Assembly (NCBI GenBank): GCA_030455605.1
Contig: JAKDPD010000004.1
Location: 1-64,000, forward strand
DNA: 64,000 nt
Source of the DNA: Lactobacillus sp.
Lineage (GTDB): Bacteria > Bacillota > Bacilli > Lactobacillales > Lactobacillaceae
Direction: 5' to 3'
Shown: piece after piece, positions 38,592 through 47,475 of the stretch
Position numbering within the stretch: the first letter of the stretch is position 1
Layout: every line of letters starts with the position of its first letter
Program-made: the position numbers and the translations under genes
The notes under the pieces: generated by a model
Seen by the model: only the letters and a program-made list of their open reading frames with translations
The model's database searches: none
What the model was told of the DNA's origin: nothing

Positions 38592-39567
38592 GGCCTTAAA
38601 AGCAATTTTGCTAGAACTCACTGTAGCTGGGATTATCATCAGTTTCTTCGTTTGGCTGGCCAGCGGCGCCAGTCAACATCCTCAATTAAAAATTGGGAGT
38701 AGCTATATGACAATGAATAATCCCTTTTACCAAGTTATTAATGATGAAATTGCTAAGCAAGTTGAACAAAAAGGCGATTTATTGAGTAATCGTGATCCTG
38801 GACTAGATGTTAATCGCCAAATCGAACAAATCCACGCATTAATGCGCAGTGGTGTGCGCGTTATTATACTGAATCCCGTGGATGGGCAAAATAGGAGGTT
38901 ATTGCAAGCTTTACAGGAAGCAAAACGATCTGGGATTAAGCTAGTCGTGGTTGACAGCCAACTAGCAAACAAGCAGCTGGCCGATACCACCATTATTTCA
39001 GCTAATTATCACGCCGGTGAACTCTGTGCGAAACACTTATTGCGCCAGCGGCAAAGTGCCAAAATTCTGTTGCTCGACCATTACGGTGCTTTATCCGCAC
39101 GAGACCGAATCGCTGGTTTTTTAGCCACGTTGCGCCGTGCGCCACATCCTCAGCGCTACCAAATCATTAATCACCTCAATAATTGGGGACAAGCCGAAGT
39201 TACACTACCAATTGTTAAGCGGCTACTAACTCATGGCTTAAAATTTAATACCATCATGGCGATTAATGATCAAATTGCCGTTGGTGCGCTCGCGGCATTA
39301 GATGCTAAAAGCGTGACGCAACAAGTTGATGTTTATAGTGTCGATGGCTCTAGTAATATGAAGCAATTAATTAAAACCAATCACGATGCCATTGCGACAG
39401 CTGCACAAGCGCCACAAACACTGGGGCACCAAGCCATTACCGCAGCTTATCGGCTATTAGCTGGTAAACCCGTGCCACACCGCATCGTTATTCCAGTAAC
39501 GTTAATCACGAAACGTAATCAACATCTTTACAACATTTCAGGGTGGCATTATGGCAGTATCTTTTAA
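38584..39567 (+). CDS. RbsB/LacI-fold sugar-binding protein, TM-anchored, no lipobox
   Basis: Peripla_BP_4-like: INPVDGQNRRLLQALQEAKRSGIKLVVVDSQL; N-terminal TM; overlaps HAD and HK genes. Confidence 0.88.
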   Translation: MRKALKAILLELTVAGIIISFFVWLASGASQHPQLKIGSSYMTMNNPFYQVINDEIAKQVEQKGDLLSNRDPGLDVNRQIEQIHALMRSGVRVIILNPVDGQNRRLLQALQEAKRSGIKLVVVDSQLANKQLADTTIISANYHAGELCAKHLLRQRQSAKILLLDHYGALSARDRIAGFLATLRRAPHPQRYQIINHLNNWGQAEVTLPIVKRLLTHGLKFNTIMAINDQIAVGALAALDAKSVTQQVDVYSVDGSSNMKQLIKTNHDAIATAAQAPQTLGHQAITAAYRLLAGKPVPHRIVIPVTLITKRNQHLYNISGWHYGSIF

Positions 39568-40861
39568 AAAACTAGTTATTTTTAGGCGGATTTTATTGTG
39601 GTTTAATCTTGTGGTGGTCACTTTTAATGCAGCCTTATTTGGTGCTATCAGTCATTACTTAGTTGACCATCAGCTCAGCAGCAGTTTCATTGCGCACCTG
39701 AATCAACTACCAGAAAACCCAAACCGGATTTTTTTTGAAGCAAGCAGTGCATTCTTGCTACTGATGCTAATCATGACTGTTCGCCATCATTTTAACTTTT
39801 CTCAAACACTAACGAATCGGTTGCTTTTATTAGAATTTACCCTCACTTTACTGGTACTACTCGCCCTACGTTTCAGTTACAATGGCGTGATTCTACTCTT
39901 CTTTGTAGATTACTTTTTAGCTAAACGCCATACGACTGCTGTCCAGCAATTAGATTCTTGGGTCTTAATGCTACTGACCATCTTGGTAACCTTGTCACTA
40001 GCCGGACCCATTTCGACGACCCTGACAAGCTCACCGCAATTAAGCACTTATATCGCCTACCTACCCGCTAGGCCAAGAGCAAGCATTATTTTAGTTCGAA
40101 ATTTTCTAACGACCTTTAATTTGTTAGCTTTCATCGTTATCTTGATGCTATACACAATTTTTCTCATGAAACAAGAGAATCAAATCCGGATGGCACTCAT
40201 TAAATCAGATCAAGCAAACCAAGACTTGCAACATTATGTTGCCTTATCAACCCACATTGCCAAAGATCACGAGCGAAAACGGATTGCGCGGGACTTGCAT
40301 GACACGGTTGGACATGCATTAACTGGCATTTCAGCTGGTGTTAATGCCACTATTGCCTTACTTGATTTGAATCCTGCGGCGGCTAGACAGCAATTACAAA
40401 AAGTTGCTAAAGCAGTCCAAACTGGCATTGATGATGTGCGCCAATCACTCACCCAATTACGGCCCGAAGCGCTAGAAAAATCGACTTTTAAAGGGGCTTT
40501 AGATAAGATGCTCAGTGACCATGCCGCAATTTCGCAGATGAAAATCATTTTTAACTATCGCATTGCGGAGCCTAACTTTGAAAAAACCACTGAGAGCGTC
40601 CTCTTTCACGTGATTGAAGAAGCTGCTACCAACGCCCTCAGGCACGGCCATGCCAAAAGGATGATTATTACCTTTACTGAAACCAAGACACACTATCAGT
40701 TGCTCATCAGCAATGACGGTGTTTCTGCTGGTTCGTTTCAATTAGGCTATGGTCTCACACAAATGAAGGAGCGAGTTGCCATTATTGGGGGTAAAATAAG
40801 CTTTGATGGAAGTCATGGTTTTGAAATCAAGCTAACTATTCCCAAAGGAGACCTACTATGA
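39551..40861 (+). CDS. Sensor histidine kinase, HisKA_3 (NarL/DesK class)
   Basis: Multi-TM N-terminus, HERKRIARDLHDTVGHALTGISAGV, HATPase VIEEAATNALRHGHA; overlaps RR start. Confidence 0.93.
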   Translation: MAVSFKKLVIFRRILLWFNLVVVTFNAALFGAISHYLVDHQLSSSFIAHLNQLPENPNRIFFEASSAFLLLMLIMTVRHHFNFSQTLTNRLLLLEFTLTLLVLLALRFSYNGVILLFFVDYFLAKRHTTAVQQLDSWVLMLLTILVTLSLAGPISTTLTSSPQLSTYIAYLPARPRASIILVRNFLTTFNLLAFIVILMLYTIFLMKQENQIRMALIKSDQANQDLQHYVALSTHIAKDHERKRIARDLHDTVGHALTGISAGVNATIALLDLNPAAARQQLQKVAKAVQTGIDDVRQSLTQLRPEALEKSTFKGALDKMLSDHAAISQMKIIFNYRIAEPNFEKTTESVLFHVIEEAATNALRHGHAKRMIITFTETKTHYQLLISNDGVSAGSFQLGYGLTQMKERVAIIGGKISFDGSHGFEIKLTIPKGDLL

Positions 40862-41542
40862 TTAAAATTCTAGTCGCTGATGATCAAGAATTAATTCGTG
40901 ACTCACTAAAAATCATTCTCGAAGTGAATCCTAATTTTAAAGTCATTGCAACTGCCAAAAATGGTCAAGAAGTGCTCGCGCAATGTCAGATTGAATGCCC
41001 AGATATTATCTTGATGGATGTCCGAATGCCCATTATGGATGGTACTGTTTGTACCAAGTATGTCAAACAGCAATATCCTCATGCCAAGGTCATTATTTTA
41101 ACCACATTTGATGATGACACTTTTATTTATAGTGCCCTTAAATATGGCGCTTCAGGCTACTTGCTAAAAGGTGTTTCCAACAAAGAACTCTATCAGGCAA
41201 TTGAAACGGTTAATCAAGGCGGTGCTATGATTAATCCTGAAATAGCTAAAAAAGGTCTTTCAATTATTTTCAAAAATGGCACGTAGTAGCTACAATATTG
41301 AAGTTGATGAAACGGCGGCTAAACACTTTTCCAGAGGCGAGTTACGAATTATTAAACAAGTTGGCTTGGGGCGTGCTAATAAAGAAATTGCCAAAAAATT
41401 ATTTCTCTCTGAAGGGACAGCCAGAAATTATATCTCGCAAATTCTGGCCAAACTCAACCTGCGTGATCGTACCCAGCTTGCTTTGTGGAGTGTTCAAGAA
41501 GGCATTATTACGCAGCAATTAGGAGATACCGATGAAGCGTAA
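40858..41542 (+). pseudogene. NarL/LuxR-family response regulator split by a frameshift at about 41246-41284
   Basis: Receiver MIKILVADDQEL...LSIIFKNGT* in one frame; HTH RGELRIIKQVGLGRANKEIAKKLFLSEGTARNYISQILAKL in the +1 frame. Confidence 0.88.
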
Positions 41543-42803
41543 AAAATGGGGTTATTGGATACTTATTGGATTGCTAGTGATAGCTTTTTTGACCTACCAA
41601 CGCTGGCGCCCGGAGCGACAAGAGTTAACTTTAGGATTATCCACGGGCAGTCCATGGGGTGTCCCTAGTGCTAACTCCTACAAAATGCTGAACTATTTAA
41701 TACATCACTTTAAACAGTCACATCCCAATGTCACGATCCATGTAGAATCTGGTATTACTAAAAGCGACTATGGTAATTGGTTAGCCAATAAACTACTCTT
41801 TCGTGAGGAGCCTGATCTTTATCTCGTCCCGGAAAGTGATTTTAACACCTTGGCCGCAGATGGCGCACTGCAATCACTGAATGCTAGGCTAGCGGCTAGT
41901 CGCACGAAATCACGTTTTTATCCAGCGGCTTTAGCCGCGGGGCAATATCATGGCGAGCAGTATGCCCTACCATATGAACAGAACCCTACCTTTATGTTGG
42001 TCAATCTTGATTTATTGAAACGACGTGGTTTGCGCGTACCGGGTGCGAATTGGACCCCGAGCCAATTTCAAAAAATTATCAGCAAAATTACCCGACCGTC
42101 CCACCAAATTTACGGTGTGACTGCCCGCTATGACTAGAAGTTAGCATTAGCAAGTTACCATACCAGTCTCTTTACAGCTAAAAATCAAGTTAATCTTAAT
42201 CAGCCACGAACCAGACGTGCGCTGTCATTAATGGAAAATCTCAACATTATTAATGCTGAGCAAAATGTTACTTCAGCTGATTTTGATGAAGGACGTGTTG
42301 CCTTTACCCCACTAACCCTGGCACAATATCGCAGTTATACCAACTACCCTTATTACGTCTCACGCAGCTTCAAGTTCAATTCGGCGATTATCAGAAATCC
42401 TTGCATTGTCAAGCATGCAGGAACTCCTCTAGCTACTGCGCTTTATGGGATTTCTAGCCGTTCCCACAATATCAAACTAGCCTGGGAATTTCTCAAAATG
42501 ATGACTACTGATTCAGCCGTCCAAACTAAATTAATGGCTGATAGTCAAGGCGCTAGCATCTTAAAAACGGTTGTCAAAAATCCCCATGCCATTAGTGTCA
42601 TCCAGACCCAAACAAATTCCCGTGCTCTTACCAGCGCCAAGCTTAATGAGATTCTCGAGACTGGTATCCAGTATCCTAAATTTCGAGGCTATTATCAGAC
42701 CATGGTCCAAGCTAACTACATTATTACCCAGGGAATAAAAGCCAATAACCTTGATACTAAGCTCTTCGAAATTCAATCTCAGCTTAATCATCGTCGCAAT
42801 TAA
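41532..42803 (+). pseudogene. UgpB-like extracellular solute-binding protein with in-frame amber codon at 42135-42137
   Basis: GVTARYD*KLALASYHTSLF...NQPRTRRALSLMENLNIIN continues in frame (1272 nt = 424 codons). Confidence 0.88.
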
Positions 42804-42892
42804 CGCATTCCTGCCTAATACATTGCCAAGATTCGCTTTTTAAGGTAAAGTTTCTTACATAAAGTAAGCATATAAGCTAATGGAGGTTCCAG

Positions 42893-43528
42893 ATGAAAAT
42901 TACAATTATTGGTGCAAGTGGCTTTGTTGGCCGGGCCACGGTTGATACAGCGTTAAAGGATGGTCATCAAGTCATCGCCGTTTCTCGCCATGGTGACTTT
43001 CCGGCTCACAAAGATTTGACCGTGATCCATCATGATATTAACGACTGGCAAGCTTTAGTCCCTCAATTAACAGGGACTGACTTAATTATCTCCACCTTTA
43101 ATGCAGGGTGGAAAAATCCAAATCTCTATCACGATTTTTTGGCAGGGGCACACGCCATTAATCAGCTCGCTAACAAGTTAGATCAGCGAATTATTATTGT
43201 TGGCGGCGCAAGTAGTCTATATGATCGTAAAACGGGCCACCAGCTTTATCAGGATGGTAATAAAGAATTCCAAGCAATGGTTCGAGGTGCATATGACCTT
43301 TATCAGGATGTTAAACACGACTTATCGTTCAAATGGACTTTCGTCAGTCCTGCAGTTGACCTAAACTATAGCGCACCAAGCGATGACTACAATGTTGGTG
43401 GTGATTATGTGCTTTATGACCATCGAGGCAATAGCCGCATCAGCGTTTATGATCTCGCTGATTTACTGATTAATGTGGCACCTAATGCTCAGCTCCTTCA
43501 TCGGCGGATTACTTTAGCTGAAAAATAG
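42893..43528 (+). CDS. NAD(P)-binding Rossmann/epimerase-like protein
   Basis: MKITIIGASGFVGRATVDTALKDGHQVIAVSR. Confidence 0.9.
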   Translation: MKITIIGASGFVGRATVDTALKDGHQVIAVSRHGDFPAHKDLTVIHHDINDWQALVPQLTGTDLIISTFNAGWKNPNLYHDFLAGAHAINQLANKLDQRIIIVGGASSLYDRKTGHQLYQDGNKEFQAMVRGAYDLYQDVKHDLSFKWTFVSPAVDLNYSAPSDDYNVGGDYVLYDHRGNSRISVYDLADLLINVAPNAQLLHRRITLAEK

Positions 43529-43550
43529 TCCCATAGGTTGATTAGCATAA

Positions 43551-43588
43551 CTAGAGGTAGTACCGTCTCATGACGATACTACCTTTTT
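43551..43588 (+). terminator. Rho-independent terminator
   Basis: AGGTAGTACCGTCTCATGACGATACTACCTTTTT. Confidence 0.85.
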
Positions 43589-43692
43589 GCTTGCCCTTAA
43601 GTGCTACGCATACGCCAAGCAAAGCAATTGACAGCTGAAACTGATATGATATGATTACAAGTGTAAACTAGTAATGCTTGGAGGGATTTACG

Positions 43693-44070
43693 ATGATACT
43701 CAGTCAATGGCTGGTTTTAATTATTGGTCTATTATTAATTGCTTTTACTGCATGGTGGTTCTTTGGAAAACGCCATAGCGTCAGTCAAGTTGCTGATCAA
43801 GTCGGCTCAGGACAAATTGGAACAATTACCGTAGCTGGTGGCTATTCGCCTGATACCTTAGTATTTAAGCGCGGCGTACCCGCAACGGTAAAATTCAATT
43901 TACGCGATTCGACTGCTTGTTTATCAGAAGTTAGCTTCAGTCAGCTTGGTATTAAAGAAAAGCTCAATCGCCAAGCCCAAACCGAAATTAGTATTCCGAC
44001 CGATAAAGCAGCTGAATTCAACTTTGCTTGTGGTATGAATATGTTCCATGGCAAGGTCATTGTTAAATAA
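43693..44070 (+). CDS. Membrane-anchored cupredoxin-domain protein
   Basis: TVAGGYSPDTLVFKRGVPATVKFNLRD, FACGMNMFHGKVIVK. Confidence 0.85.
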   Translation: MILSQWLVLIIGLLLIAFTAWWFFGKRHSVSQVADQVGSGQIGTITVAGGYSPDTLVFKRGVPATVKFNLRDSTACLSEVSFSQLGIKEKLNRQAQTEISIPTDKAAEFNFACGMNMFHGKVIVK

Positions 44071-44101
44071 TGTCTTAAGTCGGAAAGGTGGTTAGCCAAG
44101 T

Positions 44102-45897
44102 ATGAAACTCTCAAATATGGCTAAATTTTGGATTTCTTTTGTCTTAGCCATTCCCATGCTAATTCAAATGTTGTTGATGCCATTTCATGTTATGTTTCCT
44201 GGTCATAACGAAATTGCGCTAGTCACCACCACACTTATTATGGGATTAGCTGCATTTCCTTATTGGCGAAGTGCTTGGCAAGCTTTCAAAAAACATGCCG
44301 CTAATATGAATACGCTAATTGCGCTGGGTACCTCAGCTGCTTATTTTTATAGTATTTTTGCGATGCTGACACACCGCCCCGTATACTTTGAAAGTGCCGC
44401 GTTTGTGACGGTCTTTGTCTTGCTTGGTGATGCCATGGAAGAGAAGATGAACCACAATGCTTCTCAAGCTTTAAGCGCCCTCTTAAAATTACAAGCTAAA
44501 TCAGCCCAAGTCAGTCGTGCTGGCCACTTTATCACTGTTCCCATTGCCGAGGTAAAACCGGTTGATCTTATTCGCGTTCGCCCTGGTGAAAAAGTACCCG
44601 TTGATGGCATCATTGTCTCTGGTAGTACTGACTTAGATGAATCACTAGTAACTGGTGAAAGTATGCCCGTTCATAAACAACCCAAGGATGATGTGATTGG
44701 CGCTACGCTTAACACTACTGGTACTTTCACCTTCAAAGCAACCCAAGTTGGTGCCGACACCCTGCTTGCCCAAATTGTTAATTTCGTCAAGCAGGCACAA
44801 GCAAGCCACGCCCCAATTCAAAATCTCACAGATCAATTGTCACATATTTTTGTGCCAATCGTTATCATGATTGCGATTATTACCTTTGTTGTCTGGTACA
44901 GCATATTAGCTGCACCATTGGTCGAATAATTATTGTTTGCAATTTCGGTGATGGTGATTGCCTGTCCTTGTGCCTTAGGACTTGCTACCCCAACGGCATT
45001 GATGGTCGGAACTGCCAAGAGCGCCAAGATGGGCGTCCTCATTAAAAATGGCGAAGCGCTCCAAAAAGCTAGTCAAATCACCACCCTAGTATTTGATAAA
45101 ACCGGCACCATTACCAAGGGTGAGCCAGCCGTGACCGACATTATTGGTGAGCCAGTAGTTTTACAAGTGGCCGCCAGCCTAGAGGCCGCTTCCGAACACC
45201 CCTTAGCACAAGCCATTGTCCGCCGTGCAGGATCATTACAGTTAAGTCCAGTAACAGACTTTAAAGCCGTCGCTGGAAAAGGCGTCACGGGGCAGCTAAA
45301 TGGCGAAGCAGCAGCCATTGGTAGTGCCAAGCTGCTCACTGAGGACTTGCCCGCTAAACTAAAGCAGGAAGCAGATACACTTCAACAAGCTGCTAAAACC
45401 GTCTTATATGTGAGCCTTAATCAAACAATAATTGGCCTGATTGCCTTGCAAGATACGCCTAAGGACAATGCTAAAATAGTCATGGCTACTCTAGCTAAGC
45501 GCGGCTTTAAGACCATTATGTTAACTGGTGACAACCCAGCTGTAGCAGCCCAGATTGCCCAGGAAGTTGGCATTAGTGAAGTGTTTGATGGGGTCTTACC
45601 AACGGACAAATCAGCTAAGATTGCTGACTTACAGACAAAAGGTGAAAAAGTCGCTTTTGTAGGAGATGGAATCAATGATGCCCCAGCCTTATCAACGGCC
45701 GATATTGGTATTGCAATGGGCTCAGGGACTGATATTGCTATTGAATCAGGTGATATTGTCTTAATGCAAGATGATTTAGCCGGAGTCGTTAAAGCCCTAG
45801 CCCAGAATTAGCAGGACTAGCAATGGCGTTCAGCTCCATTTCAGTTTTGCTCAGCTGATTAGCACTCAACCGCATTAAGCCAGCATCACTGGCTTAA
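44102..45897 (+). pseudogene. copA: Copper P1B-type ATPase with TAA at 44927-44929, a C-terminal deletion/frameshift and a TGA at 45856-45858
   Basis: [29 protein letters not shown] continues in frame; C-terminus jumps from GVVKALA to the off-frame [30 protein letters not shown]. Confidence 0.92.
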
Positions 45898-45907
45898 ATT
45901 ACCAGCA

Positions 45908-45940
45908 AAAAACGGATCACCTAAATGGTGGTCCGTTTTT
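45908..45940. terminator. Bidirectional terminator
   Basis: AAAAACGGATCACCTAAATGGTGGTCCGTTTTT. Confidence 0.85.
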
Positions 45941-45955
45941 GTTTCACATGAAACT
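45940..45955. promoter_or_regulatory. parS-like palindrome
   Basis: TGTTTCACATGAAACT matches 14/16 of TGTTTCACGTGAAACA, about 9 kb from dnaA, intergenic. Confidence 0.65.
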
Positions 45956-47338
45956 TTATTTTTCTGCATACCATTCAGTATGGAAAACACCTTCACGGTC
46001 ATTGCGCAGATAAGTGTGCGCACCAAAGTAATCACGCTGTCCTTGAATCATATTTGCTGGTAACTTCGGATTAAAAATTGACTCTAAATAGTTTAACGTT
46101 GCGCTGAGTGTTGGCGTTGGTATACCGGCTGACATTGCTAACGCAATCACCTGCTTCAGCGCCGGTAAATTAGCTTTCATTAGCTGAGCAAAATATGGTG
46201 CTTCAAACAACAGGCCCATCTTTGGTTGATCAGCATATGCTGTTTCAATTTCTTGTAACATGCCCGAACGAATGATACAACCTGCCTCCCAATTTTGAGC
46301 AATCGCTGGGTAACGTAACCCCCAATTATAAGCATTAGCCGCTAAGGTAAGTTGCTGGAAGCCTTGCGCATAAGCAACCGCTTGTGCCAAATTTAAGGCT
46401 TTTTCTAGATTAGGCACGAAGTCAGCTGGCACATCACTAGTCAGTTGCGGTGCCTGACCAGAGCGCTGAGTCTGCTTACTCATAAAGCGCCCAATCACGG
46501 CCTCAGCAATCACACTGATTGGTGCACCAAGTGCTACCCCATCTTCGAGCATCCAATTGCCAGTCCCCTTATAAGAGGCCACATTAAGGATACGGTCAAT
46601 CACTTCGCCAGAACTTAAATCATCTGGTTGAGCTAACACCTTAGACGTAATCTCAATCAGATAAGCATCAAGATCGCCTTGATACCACTTTGCGAAGATT
46701 TTAGACATCTCCTGATTGCTCTTACCGGCTACGCGCAAAAGGTCATAAACTTCTGAGACCTCCTGCATAATGGCATATTCAATCCCATTATGGACCATTT
46801 TAACGTAGTGACCACTAGCTTCAGGACCAATGTAACTCACACAAGGCCGGCCACTAGGTGTCTTCGCTGCAATTGCGGCAAGAATCGGTTCAACCTGTTT
46901 GAAGGCAGCTTCATCACCGCCCGGCATTAACGCTGGACCATTTAAAGCCCCTTCTTCACCACCAGAAACACCCATCCCAATAAAATGGATACCTGCTGAA
47001 GCCAAGGCTTTAACCCGGCGATTGGTATCATGGAAATTGGAGTTGCCTCCATCGATGATAATGTCACCCGCATCCAATAAAGGTTTTAATTGCGCTAAAG
47101 TTAAATCAACTGGTTTCCCAGCTTTAATCATAATCAAAATTTTACGGGGCTTGGCTAGTGAAGCGACGAACTCCTGCCAAGTGTAGGTCGGAACTAATTT
47201 CTCATCTTCATATTTAGCCAAAGCATCCACTTCGGGACGATCGATACTAAAACCTGATACTGAGAAACCATGATTTCTGATATTCAAAGCCAAGTTCTTA
47301 CCCATCACCGCTAGGCCAACTACGCCAAATTGTTGCAT
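45956..47338 (-). CDS. gnd: 6-phosphogluconate dehydrogenase (decarboxylating)
   Basis: GLAVMGKNLALNIRNHGFSV, IIDGGNSNFHDTNRR, GMGVSGGEEGA, VKMVHNGIEY. Confidence 0.97.
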   Translation of the reverse strand: MQQFGVVGLAVMGKNLALNIRNHGFSVSGFSIDRPEVDALAKYEDEKLVPTYTWQEFVASLAKPRKILIMIKAGKPVDLTLAQLKPLLDAGDIIIDGGNSNFHDTNRRVKALASAGIHFIGMGVSGGEEGALNGPALMPGGDEAAFKQVEPILAAIAAKTPSGRPCVSYIGPEASGHYVKMVHNGIEYAIMQEVSEVYDLLRVAGKSNQEMSKIFAKWYQGDLDAYLIEITSKVLAQPDDLSSGEVIDRILNVASYKGTGNWMLEDGVALGAPISVIAEAVIGRFMSKQTQRSGQAPQLTSDVPADFVPNLEKALNLAQAVAYAQGFQQLTLAANAYNWGLRYPAIAQNWEAGCIIRSGMLQEIETAYADQPKMGLLFEAPYFAQLMKANLPALKQVIALAMSAGIPTPTLSATLNYLESIFNPKLPANMIQGQRDYFGAHTYLRNDREGVFHTEWYAEK

Positions 47339-47475
47339 ATACTACCTCCATCAATAAGCTCTAGCTTTAATTATAATAGAAGCCAGAGAAAAATGTACAA
47401 TAAAAAAGCGCTCCACAATGTGAAACGCTTTTTCTATCAGTTAAAATGACAAGCAAGGCTTATCCCTTTGACTGA

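Noticed and set aside
41246-41286. Programmed -1 ribosomal frameshift in the RR gene
   Set aside because: The required shift is +1/-2 and the A-run is not in the X XXY YYZ phase; mutation or sequencing error is more likely.
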